A DNA stretch of 19,435 nucleotides from GCA-020344555 sp964405925 (GTDB lineage: Bacteria > Planctomycetota > Phycisphaerae > UBA1845): NCBI GenBank assembly GCA_964405925.1, contig CAYOQG010000074.1, forward strand, positions 1-19,435. The letters are read 5' to 3'. Positions 8,146 to 15,280 of this stretch are shown here, piece by piece (position 1 is the stretch's first letter; every line of letters starts with the position of its first letter). The notes under the pieces are model-generated. The model did no database searches and had not been told where the DNA came from. It saw only the letters and a program-made list of their open reading frames with translations. The position numbers and the translations under genes were made by a program.

Positions 8146-9498
8146 ATGAACGTGCCGAGGACCCCTCTCGGCTTCCGCAACATGCGGATGATGCACCTGC
8201 TGGAGCGGATCGCCCGGCGATTCAACGCGGCCAACGTGCCACTGATGGCACTCAAGGGGGCTGCCCTGAGCCTGACACTGTATGCGCGACCGGATGAGCG
8301 GGCCATGGGAGACTTGGATCTGATGGTCCGCGCCTCAGACATCGACCAGGCCCGCGCTTTGCTTGAGGCACTGGGCGGCCTGCGCGGTGAACCACTTGTT
8401 CGCGAGGATTTCTTCCCTCGTTTTCACTATGAGATCGAGTATACGCTGGGCAGCATCTACCCCGTCAAGGTTGATCTGCACGTCCGGCCCTTTCGCCCGT
8501 TGCGATATGTACAGACAGTTCCGGACGACGCCCTTTGGCAAAGAGCAGAGCTGGTCGAGATAGGCGCCGCGACACTGCTGGTTCCCTCCGTCGAAAACAT
8601 GCTCATCCATCTTTGTGTGCACGCGGCCGTTCACGGGTGCACGCAACAAAAATGGGTTGCCGAGATAAAACGCTGGACTGACAACCATAAGACACGTACA
8701 GACTGGGAGTGCTTTGCAACGAGCGTGCAAGCGTGGTGCCTCGTTGTGCCAGTGTGGAGAACCTTGAGCGTCGTCGGTCAGTCATTCGGACAGGCCGTCC
8801 CCGAAGAGGTTCTCGCCCGCCTTAGTCAGACTCGAATGAACTGGCGGGATCAGCTGGCATTGTGGCAGGCACCACGGGATGCCAAACACCCGGCGGCACA
8901 CGTTGCGGTGAATCTTCTTTGCACACGAGGTTGGAGATTCAGACTCTCCTATCTTTGGGCCGTGCTAGTCCCGGACAAAGCCCACATGGCGGATTGGTAT
9001 GATCGACGTCATCCTGGGTGGTTGGTCATCGCCCACGTTCTCCGATGTCTCGGCCCGGTCGGTGTAGGCCTACGGACTATGCTCGGTTGGCGGTCAAGCA
9101 TAGAAGTCAGGCCCAGCCCCATCCATGGACTTGGGGTCTTTGCCAGACGGCACATTAGAGCCGGTAAGGTCATAGCCCGGTACTTCGGAAACAGGGTGGA
9201 GCGCGATGGCACGTACGTCGTGTGTCGCAGGAACGCGTCGGGGCGCAAGGAGCGACTCGAGATCATGGGCAAGTTGAAGTTTTTGAATCACTCCTGTCAC
9301 CCAAACGCGCAACTATCCGGATTTACCCTAAGAGCACGCGAACCCATATGTGAAGGACAGGAGGTCACCATCGAGTATGAAGGGGCAGCGTGTACCTGTA
9401 AGCAGAAGCACAAGTACACTGTGGCAGAGGGGATCGCGCACGATCCCAACACTTGCCGCGGCTTAAACCCAGCAGTCGCAGTACGACTGCGTACGTGA
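8146..9498 (+). CDS. Nucleotidyltransferase (NTP_transf_5 type) fused to a SET-domain methyltransferase
   Basis: From the ATG at 8146 the product has 450 residues. Residues about 12-300 match the uncharacterised nucleotidyltransferase family PF14907. ALKGAALSLTLY (35-46) is followed by MGDLDLMV (54-61), giving Asp56 and Asp58, and VKVDLHVRP (107-115), giving Asp110, the usual three acidic residues. Residues about 318-420 form a SET domain. SPIHGLGVFARRHIRAGKVI near its start resembles the SAM-binding first block, NHSCHPN (381-387) is the hallmark motif, and EGQEVTIEYEG leads into C416-x-C418, reminiscent of a post-SET zinc site. SET domains methylate lysines of proteins using S-adenosylmethionine. 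The start is uncertain: no good ribosome binding site precedes 8146, and the frame stays open to 7927. It heads the plus-strand cassette, 55 bases before the Cys-rich peptide gene. I know of no established function for this fusion. Confidence 0.85.
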   Translation: MNVPRTPLGFRNMRMMHLLERIARRFNAANVPLMALKGAALSLTLYARPDERAMGDLDLMVRASDIDQARALLEALGGLRGEPLVREDFFPRFHYEIEYTLGSIYPVKVDLHVRPFRPLRYVQTVPDDALWQRAELVEIGAATLLVPSVENMLIHLCVHAAVHGCTQQKWVAEIKRWTDNHKTRTDWECFATSVQAWCLVVPVWRTLSVVGQSFGQAVPEEVLARLSQTRMNWRDQLALWQAPRDAKHPAAHVAVNLLCTRGWRFRLSYLWAVLVPDKAHMADWYDRRHPGWLVIAHVLRCLGPVGVGLRTMLGWRSSIEVRPSPIHGLGVFARRHIRAGKVIARYFGNRVERDGTYVVCRRNASGRKERLEIMGKLKFLNHSCHPNAQLSGFTLRAREPICEGQEVTIEYEGAACTCKQKHKYTVAEGIAHDPNTCRGLNPAVAVRLRT

Positions 9499-9540
9499 AG
9501 AATTAGCGAAGGTCTGTGCTCATGAGAAGTGGCCGACGGC

Positions 9541-9546
9541 GAGGAG
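9541..9546 (+). promoter_or_regulatory. Ribosome binding site of the Cys-rich peptide gene
   Basis: GAGGAG lies seven bases ahead of the GTG at 9554. A second candidate, GGAG at 9613-9616, lies ahead of an in-frame GTG at 9623 and would give a 75-residue product. Confidence 0.5.
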
Positions 9547-9553
9547 CAGATTC

Positions 9554-9850
9554 GTGACACAGAGACAAGGTCTGCCTGCACGGAGGAACCTTCACCCGCC
9601 TCCGCGGAATGTGGAGAAGAGTGTGAAAAGTACGCGCCGCGCATTTCTCACGGGTACCGGAAAGAAGGCGGTCTTCGTCTTACCGTCCGTACGGAGCCTG
9701 ACCGCCAGGCAAGCCGCCGCCGGCACGGGGATATCCTGTAGCCCGCTGGGTGCTCTATGTGCCGCCAACGAAGACTACTGCAGTTTGAACTGTCGCGGCG
9801 ATACCATGACCTGCGACCTACCGATCGGGTACTTTGGTGCGAATCCATGA
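9554..9850 (+). CDS. Small Cys-rich protein, candidate modified-peptide precursor
   Basis: The product has 98 residues from GTG 9554, or 75 from GTG 9623. The N-terminal half is basic and carries STRRAFLTG, which resembles a twin-arginine motif, then KKAVFVLPSVRSLTARQAAAG. The latter has the 'basic, hydrophobic, P-x-V-x-x-L, A-rich' pattern seen in leaders next to PqqD-like proteins. The C-terminal 40 residues hold five cysteines (62, 69, 76, 80 and 87 of the long form) and end in IGYFGANP. The hydrophobic stretch after the RR pair is short for a true Tat signal. Its TGA overlaps the ATG of the PqqD-like gene (ATGA at 9847-9850), so the two are translationally coupled. Seen: size, Cys pattern, coupling. 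Inferred: it is the substrate of the neighbouring enzymes, with a leader of about 55 residues and a Cys-rich core. It could instead be a small exported protein unrelated to ribosomal peptide modification. Confidence 0.6.
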   Translation: MTQRQGLPARRNLHPPPRNVEKSVKSTRRAFLTGTGKKAVFVLPSVRSLTARQAAAGTGISCSPLGALCAANEDYCSLNCRGDTMTCDLPIGYFGANP

Positions 9851-10155
9851 CGACTTCTCGCTGGGTACAGTGCGATGCAGTCATCCCCATTCCACGGCAC
9901 CGCCCGGGTGTCGCCGAGGAGTGGATTGGCAACGAGGTAATCCTGGTTCACCTGCCCAGTGGACGGATTCACCGCCTGAACGAGACAGCCGCCGCCGTGT
10001 GGGATGGGTGCGATGGGACGTCAACGACAAGGGAAATGGCGGAGTGGATGACCCGAGTCTACGAACTTGATTTCGAGCAGGCTCTGGATTACGTGGAGCA
10101 GCTCGTCGCGTGGCTGGCGCAGTCCGATACGCTGGAGCTGGGGACAGATACATGA
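9847..10155 (+). CDS. PqqD-like protein (peptide chaperone / RiPP recognition element)
   Basis: The product has 102 residues, the usual size for stand-alone PqqD-like proteins. It reads as an N-terminal beta part (GNEVILVHLPSGRIHRLNETAAAVWDGCDG, split by a turn near SGR) followed by a three-helix part (REMAEWMTRVYELDFEQALDYVEQLVAWL). The HRLNETAAAVWDGCDG segment is the family signature, and the helices that follow complete the winged fold that binds leader peptides. The ATG at 9847 overlaps the stop of the Cys-rich peptide gene. The stop (TGA 10153-10155) overlaps the ATG of the kinase gene. The family binds leader peptides and presents them to modifying enzymes; the adjacent small peptide is the obvious candidate ligand. 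The longer frame from 9757 lies inside the peptide gene and is not needed. Confidence 0.85.
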   Translation: MTTSRWVQCDAVIPIPRHRPGVAEEWIGNEVILVHLPSGRIHRLNETAAAVWDGCDGTSTTREMAEWMTRVYELDFEQALDYVEQLVAWLAQSDTLELGTDT

Positions 10156-11048
10156 TCCGATCCCATACGTCGCTGCCCTGCATCAATGAAAAGTCTGTAG
10201 ACTATCGGATAGGAGAGTTCAACGTTTCCGTATGTAGTGAACTGGACGAGGTCTTGGCGGACTTTGCCGCGCTTTACCACGGTTACCCTTCACGTCATGT
10301 CAATGGAGACATGCCGATCCGAGTGAGTGTGCGCCGGGTCAAAGGATCGCGATTGAGACGAGAGCGATACCAGATTGTCGGTGATGGTGAGGATGTCGGA
10401 GGCCAGAGAAGGCGAGAGGAGGTCATACCCTTCGTCGAGTGGGGCATCAACTGGTGCGTGATCTCTACTCGCGCGGATTTCCTTCAACTGCACGCCGCGA
10501 CAATGGTGTATGATGGGAAGGGGGTGATCCTCGCCGCTGGGTCGGGTGGTGGAAAGTCTACCCTGGTAGTAGGACTCATGGCACGCGGATGGACGTACTT
10601 ATCTGATGAGTTTGCTCTGATCAATCCCAGCACGCTCAATGCCCATGCATTTCCAAAGGCTGTGTGCGTCAAGGCCGGGGCCTTTGGGATTGTTAGAGAG
10701 CTCGGTTTGTCCTTCGCCGGGCGACCGCACTACGTAAAAGGCCTGAAGGGTCGTGTGGGATACGTCAATCCGCGCGAACTTGGGCCCAAGACCATTGGGA
10801 CCCAGGCACGGATCCGGCTAGTGGTTTTTCCCAAGTATACGTCGGGACGCCAGCCGCGACTGAATCCTCTCACCCGTGCCAAGGCCGTTTTTGCCTTGGC
10901 TGGAAGCGCACTGAACCGCCATGTGTTCGCCGACCAAGGCGTATCGGTCCTGAGCCGCGTTGTTCGCGAGGCTGAGTGCTTTGGAATCGACTCCGGTTCA
11001 CTACAAGGCACGTGTGATATGATTGAATCGCTCATCGACGCTTCATGA
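10152..11048 (+). CDS. HPr-kinase-like (HprK-related) protein
   Basis: The product has 298 residues. After an N-terminal domain of about 100 residues it carries FLQLHAATMVYDGKGVILA (110-128), the Walker A loop GSGGGKST (130-137) and YLSDEFALI (149-157), the acidic motif that follows the P-loop in HPr kinases. GRVGYVNPRELG (200-211) follows, where HprK proteins bear active-site loops. Classical HprK phosphorylates HPr Ser46. Relatives next to PqqD-like proteins occur in lasso-peptide clusters, where one (paeninodin) phosphorylates the peptide C-terminus, and in HPr-rel-A cassettes. No HPr gene is in the window. The ATG at 10152 overlaps the PqqD stop, fixing the start against a longer frame from 10110. 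Inferred role: kinase, or nucleotide-dependent partner, acting on the Cys-rich peptide or on a sugar intermediate. Confidence 0.85.
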   Translation: MIRSHTSLPCINEKSVDYRIGEFNVSVCSELDEVLADFAALYHGYPSRHVNGDMPIRVSVRRVKGSRLRRERYQIVGDGEDVGGQRRREEVIPFVEWGINWCVISTRADFLQLHAATMVYDGKGVILAAGSGGGKSTLVVGLMARGWTYLSDEFALINPSTLNAHAFPKAVCVKAGAFGIVRELGLSFAGRPHYVKGLKGRVGYVNPRELGPKTIGTQARIRLVVFPKYTSGRQPRLNPLTRAKAVFALAGSALNRHVFADQGVSVLSRVVREAECFGIDSGSLQGTCDMIESLIDAS

Positions 11049-11057
11049 GCTGGGCCC

Positions 11058-12608
11058 ATGAGAGACAGTGACAACGGTTCTTCATCGCACCGACCACGAT
11101 GGCTCTGCATTGCCTATGCCTTTCCTCCCGTTAACCGGAGTGGTACCTACCGCACATTGGCTTTCCTGAATGATTTGGATCGTCTCGGCTGGGATGCCAC
11201 GGTTGTGACCGCAGAACCGGGGAACGAACCGACTGACGAGTCGTTACTCACCCGCATACCGACGTCAACTACGGTCATGCGCGTACCGTGGATCGACCTG
11301 ATTCACCGAATCAAGGATCTGTGGCCGGACGCCTTGCGGTCTTGGAGCAAAGTAAGTCCGTCCGCCAGCGAGAGTGACACCAGTTGGCGTTGGAACCATC
11401 CAAAGGCACGGCAGACGAGCGTCCACGGAATGCGGCAGTGGTTCTCGCAGTGGTTCGTGACGCCCGACTCGCGCGTTGGCTGGATTGCACCGGCCGTCCG
11501 AGCGGGACTTGATACGGCCCGTCGTCTCCGCCCGGATGTCATCTATTCAACTTCGCCGTACAATAGTGCACACCTCATCGCCATGATCTTGGCGCGGTGG
11601 TGTCGGGTGCCTTGGGTGGCCGACTTCAGGGATCCGTGGAGAGACAATCCGTTTCGTAACAGGGGCTCCTGGACGGTCGAGTGTTGGGATGACCTTCTCG
11701 AATGGGCTGTGCTTGGAAGTGCCGACCACGTTATCTGCAATACACCGACGATGACGAGACGGCTGTGCTGGCGCCGACCGTTTGTCGCGCGCAAATCCTC
11801 CACAATCCCAAACGGGTTCGACGCCGGTCTACTAAGAGGAGTCGCCCCGAAACGGGTCGCCCCATCGGACACGTTCACGCTTGCACATGCAGGACAATTC
11901 TATGGACCCAGGTCCCCGGTCATCTGGTTTAGAGCACTCCGCTGGGCGCTCGATCGGACAGCTGAACTGGCCGGCAAGGTCCGTATGGTTCTGGTTGGAT
12001 CGGAGTCATTTGAAGGACGTCGTCTTGACGACATCACTCGCGAAGCGGGTGTCCACCGGAACGTGACGGTGCTTGGGCGGAAGACGCACCGTGAAACGCT
12101 CTCCTACTTAGCGGGTAGTGACGCACTTATGCTCGCTGGATCAGACGGCCCAGGGAGCGAATTGCAGGTCCCCAATAAGCTCTTTGAGTATCTTGCGATC
12201 CGCAAGCCCATAGTAGCCACCTGTGCTGCCACGAGTCCGATCGTGCAGATCTTACGAGACGCTCGCGCCCGGGCGCTGGTCTGTCATCCCAATGACGAGG
12301 TAGCCCTGACGGACGCGATCGTGCGGCTTGCGACGGAGTCCAACCAGCCCCTTCAAGGAGATTGGTCTGGCGTTGACCAATTCGAGCGGCGGCATCGATC
12401 CAGACAGCTTCTGGATGTCTTCCGGCGCGTGTCTCGTGCCCACCGACGTAGGACCGGCCGAATTTTGATGTCGACCGAGGCATCAGTGTCAGCATCGTGG
12501 GTTCCCCAACAGACGCCGGTTCAGGTCGCAGGACCCCGGTTACGGAGGTCGTCCACCGGCGTCACACCACTGCCGGTCATGAAGTCACGTAGACTTCTCT
12601 TGGAGTGA
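11058..12608 (+). CDS. GT4-like glycosyltransferase
   Basis: The product has 516 residues in a GT-B fold. The N-terminal acceptor half starts LCIAYAFPPVNRSGTYRTLAF (16-36) and includes PDVIYSTSPYNSAHLIA (159-175) and VADFRDPWRDNP (187-198), a motif typical of WbuB-like GT4 enzymes. The donor half has IPNGFD (250-255), LAHAGQFYGPRSP (275-287) and SELQVPNKLFEYLAIRKPIVA (367-387), where the Glu before the helix contacts the nucleotide sugar. About 50 residues beyond residue 465 are basic and low in complexity, outside the usual domain. It begins nine bases after the kinase stop with no strong ribosome binding site, so it probably depends on upstream translation. It ends the plus-strand cassette, 11 bases from a convergent gene. 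Substrate unknown: a glycan, or the peptide of this cassette. Confidence 0.85.
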   Translation: MRDSDNGSSSHRPRWLCIAYAFPPVNRSGTYRTLAFLNDLDRLGWDATVVTAEPGNEPTDESLLTRIPTSTTVMRVPWIDLIHRIKDLWPDALRSWSKVSPSASESDTSWRWNHPKARQTSVHGMRQWFSQWFVTPDSRVGWIAPAVRAGLDTARRLRPDVIYSTSPYNSAHLIAMILARWCRVPWVADFRDPWRDNPFRNRGSWTVECWDDLLEWAVLGSADHVICNTPTMTRRLCWRRPFVARKSSTIPNGFDAGLLRGVAPKRVAPSDTFTLAHAGQFYGPRSPVIWFRALRWALDRTAELAGKVRMVLVGSESFEGRRLDDITREAGVHRNVTVLGRKTHRETLSYLAGSDALMLAGSDGPGSELQVPNKLFEYLAIRKPIVATCAATSPIVQILRDARARALVCHPNDEVALTDAIVRLATESNQPLQGDWSGVDQFERRHRSRQLLDVFRRVSRAHRRRTGRILMSTEASVSASWVPQQTPVQVAGPRLRRSSTGVTPLPVMKSRRLLLE

Positions 12609-12619
12609 GGTCTGCAACG

Positions 12620-13285
12620 TCACAGCCCGTGCAAGATATAAGGGTTCGTGGCCCGTTCGTGTCCGATGGTTGTCTCCGGCCCGTGGCCTGAGATAACTCG
12701 CGTATCATCCGGCAGTGTCATCAGGTGTTCGCGGATGTTGCGTATCAAGCGTTCACCATCGCTGTTGTGAAAATCCACCCGCCCGACACTTCCCGCGAAC
12801 AAGGCGTCGCCGACGAAGACGATCCCCAACTCGGCGCAGTAGAAGGAGCGACCGCCGGGTGAGTGCCCCGATGTGTCACGAATCTCCCACGTTGTCCCGT
12901 CGAGCTTAAGCGTCTCACCATGCGGAAGATCTCGCGGATCGGTCACCTTCGTCACAAAGCCTCGACCGGTCATCGAGGACAGGTTGACTTTGGGATCGCT
13001 CAACGCTGCCCACTCCTCCCTTCCGAGGTATACCGGAAGTTCGCCCAGTTTGCCGCGGACCTCGTCTAGGCCGGCTATGTGGTCCGTGTGCCCATGCGTC
13101 AGCAGGATGGCTTGAGGTTGCAGCGATTCTTCCCAAACGTGCTCGCCGATCTGCTCTGCCTGTGGCGGCAAGCCGGGATCGATGATCCAACACGGCCCGC
13201 CCTTGCGGAGGTAGATGGTGCAGCCATTCTCAAAGTAAACCGGGTCATTGGTTAAGTGAATTTGAAGCTTTTTCGGTTCACTCAT
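12620..13285 (-). CDS. Metallo-beta-lactamase-fold hydrolase (glyoxalase II-like)
   Basis: The product has 221 residues, typical for small MBL-fold thioesterase-like enzymes. The metal ligands are all present: LTHGHTDHIAG (62-72, with His64, His66, Asp68 and His69), His141 in TSGHSPGG, Asp160 in FVGDALF and His201 in SGHGPETT. This set fits a binuclear hydroxyacylglutathione-hydrolase-like site. No signal peptide is seen. The ATG at 13285 has AGAAGG just ahead, at unusually short spacing. It lies downstream of the GTPase pair on the same strand with a 129-base gap, and converges with the glycosyltransferase gene. The substrate cannot be told; a role in general thioester detoxification is the default guess. 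Confidence 0.9.
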   Translation of the reverse strand: MSEPKKLQIHLTNDPVYFENGCTIYLRKGGPCWIIDPGLPPQAEQIGEHVWEESLQPQAILLTHGHTDHIAGLDEVRGKLGELPVYLGREEWAALSDPKVNLSSMTGRGFVTKVTDPRDLPHGETLKLDGTTWEIRDTSGHSPGGRSFYCAELGIVFVGDALFAGSVGRVDFHNSDGERLIRNIREHLMTLPDDTRVISGHGPETTIGHERATNPYILHGL

Positions 13286-13351
13286 ATCCTTCTCACTGTT
13301 CGGGCTCTGCGCGCCGCCGCCCGGGCCATCATAGCCGCGATGTCCGAGCTA

Positions 13352-13368
13352 GAGCGGTGACTCCGCTC
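13352..13368. other. Small inverted repeat between the GTPase pair and the MBL hydrolase gene
   Basis: GAGCGG, a five-base loop and CCGCTC form a six-pair stem. It sits in the 129-base gap, and an overlapping alternative pairing GGTGA/TCACC is possible. No T-run is seen. It could be a weak terminator of the GTPase operon or an unrelated dyad. Confidence 0.25.
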
Positions 13369-13414
13369 ACCCCATAGCGTAGTATGAGTCGACCTGCAGA
13401 TCAAAGCGACAAGC

Positions 13415-15280
13415 CTATCTGGTGTGATGCTCCAGCCGATGTAGGATGTGAGCCAGTCGTTCGAGTCGCTCGTGCAGCGGCTCGACCAGCGGGGCGATGA
13501 CCTCGGAGACGAAGATTTCGTCGACGGCGTCGGTGATGGGGGACGACTCGCTGTGCTCGTCGCGCACCCGTCGAATCGTACGCAAGCCGCGAGCATACAT
13601 CCCCGCCAGGATCGCCACGTAGATGACCACCACGACGGCAAGACCAGCCAACAGATGCACCGCATTCAGGGCGGACACGATCCGGTAGAGCCCGTGGGCT
13701 AGCCGCCAGCTTCCAGATTCACTGAACATCTCGAGCATCCCTGCCAGCACCGGTTGCAGGAAGGGGAACCACAGCAGGATCAGCCACAGCCCGGCTTTCG
13801 CCATCACCGACGGAGGCCGATAGCGATCGCGAACCTCCGTCAGCATCCGGGTCTGAAGTTGTGTCGGTAAACGTCGTGTGGCAGAGACCACGCGCCGCGT
13901 TAGCTCCTCCGTCGCTGGAAGCTCGTTCTCGACACCTACCCGCTCGATCGCCACCGTGTGATCGGCGAGGATTCTCGATCGCAGAAGACCGATCCTCTCT
14001 GACAGGGATGGACCGCCAAAGTCGTACGGGTCAGCGACATCGGCTGTCAGAGGTTGTGAAGAAGGACCGACACGCCTTCCGACGGCTCGTGACAGCCAGC
14101 CGAGAGGCCAATGGACTAGACGCAGCAAAGGCCATTGCTCCACCCGTTGTGCCAGAAGATCGTCAGCCAACGCGGCCGTGCCCTTAAGCTGTGTCACAAC
14201 CCCCGCGGCAACGGCGGTACAGTAGTCCGGCCCCATTGCCTCGTTGAGTGCCTGCTGATGATACGTCGGATCGCAAGCCTGCGCCAACCGCGTCACAACA
14301 CGATCAAGATCGTAGTGCGCCTTCAAGCGGGCAACGTTGACGTGCAGCTCGCACTCGCGGTTGGCTGCCTTCAGGGTCTGTCTTTCCTCGACCGTCACCG
14401 GGCTCAGCACGCATGAATGCAGGCGGTCCAACTCCGCCGAGGCCAGATGGGCGATTTGATCGACCGTGCTTCGATCATTCGTGTACTTTATCCAAGTCGG
14501 ATCATCCCAGACTTGGCCAATTCGGTCAATGAACCGCTCCGGGTGGGGAAAGGCGGCAGCCACGAGGAAGCGGTGGTCGTCGCCGTAAGGGCAGTTCGCC
14601 GCTTGTAGAGATCGCGTGACCCAGCGATGCTGCCGTTTCCAGAACGTCTGAGCCGTTCTCCGATCGTGATCGGCGCGTTCATGGCTCTCATCGAAAGGAT
14701 CGCTGTCAGCAAGAAGCTGGTCCACCTTGTTCAGGACGCAGTGCACGTTCGACGGGTCCTTGACGACGTCGTGAAGCATGTCTACCCACGCCCGATCCCC
14801 AATCTTCCGCGGTGTCACGACCCATAGAATCCGATCCAATAGGGGTGCCACACAGCGAACAATCTCGAGATGCTCTAGAAACTCACTGTCGAAGTCGGGC
14901 AGGTCCACCAGGACGACATCGCGGATCGAGTCCGCCCGATGTGGTGTGACATCGATCGTCACCTGCCGATCGATGGCGTGTAAGCGGCGAACCGCCGTCT
15001 CCCGCACCTCTTCATGCACATAAGCCATTGGCCGTTCCGTGCCCTTGCCCACTTCGGCGGTGTCAACCGAGACCTCCATCCTCGCCAACGCATTGATGAG
15101 CGTCGATTTGCCGACGTCCTTGCCGCCCAGCAATCCACAAATGACCAAGGCATCGCGTGACGCAGCATCGGCACCAACCGAAAGGTCCGCTGGCGGCGTC
15201 TTCAGGATGGCTGCAAGCTCACGGTTAATCCCTTGCAGCTCCTCGAACCCAGATGTGGACTCGGCTGTCTCCGTCACCAC
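13415..15280 (-). CDS. Dynamin-like membrane GTPase, second of a pair
   Basis: The product has 621 residues. The GTPase domain lies at about 44-260, with P-loop GGKDVGKST (52-60), a G3 region DLPDFD (126-131) where the usual DxxG glycine is Asp, and a canonical G4 NKVD (184-187). A long helical middle (about 270-490) precedes two hydrophobic segments at about 495-517 and 543-566. A helical tail of about 50 residues, ending in His and Arg, follows. This order (GTPase, helical stalk, membrane hairpin, helices) matches bacterial dynamin-like proteins, which bind and remodel membranes. The GTG start overlaps the stop of the upstream GTPase gene (GTGGTGA, 15274-15280); the second GTG gives a four-base overlap. 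The two proteins are thus probably made in fixed ratio and act as a heteromer, as in known bacterial dynamin-like pairs. The physiological role is unknown. Confidence 0.8.
   Translation of the reverse strand: MVTETAESTSGFEELQGINRELAAILKTPPADLSVGADAASRDALVICGLLGGKDVGKSTLINALARMEVSVDTAEVGKGTERPMAYVHEEVRETAVRRLHAIDRQVTIDVTPHRADSIRDVVLVDLPDFDSEFLEHLEIVRCVAPLLDRILWVVTPRKIGDRAWVDMLHDVVKDPSNVHCVLNKVDQLLADSDPFDESHERADHDRRTAQTFWKRQHRWVTRSLQAANCPYGDDHRFLVAAAFPHPERFIDRIGQVWDDPTWIKYTNDRSTVDQIAHLASAELDRLHSCVLSPVTVEERQTLKAANRECELHVNVARLKAHYDLDRVVTRLAQACDPTYHQQALNEAMGPDYCTAVAAGVVTQLKGTAALADDLLAQRVEQWPLLRLVHWPLGWLSRAVGRRVGPSSQPLTADVADPYDFGGPSLSERIGLLRSRILADHTVAIERVGVENELPATEELTRRVVSATRRLPTQLQTRMLTEVRDRYRPPSVMAKAGLWLILLWFPFLQPVLAGMLEMFSESGSWRLAHGLYRIVSALNAVHLLAGLAVVVVIYVAILAGMYARGLRTIRRVRDEHSESSPITDAVDEIFVSEVIAPLVEPLHERLERLAHILHRLEHHTR

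Noticed and set aside
7663..8196. 177-residue minus-strand open frame in the divergent gap
   Set aside because: Arg/Pro/Ser-rich, no recognisable family, no ribosome binding site, and it overlaps the start of the nucleotidyltransferase-SET gene.
9757..9846. Longer start for the PqqD-like protein
   Set aside because: The added residues fall inside the Cys-rich peptide gene, and the ATG at 9847 gives a normal-length PqqD-like protein with a coupling overlap.
9554..12608. Lasso-peptide biosynthesis cluster
   Set aside because: HprK-like and NTP_transf_5 proteins occur in such clusters, but there is no asparagine-synthase-like cyclase and no B2-type leader protease, so the label is not supported.
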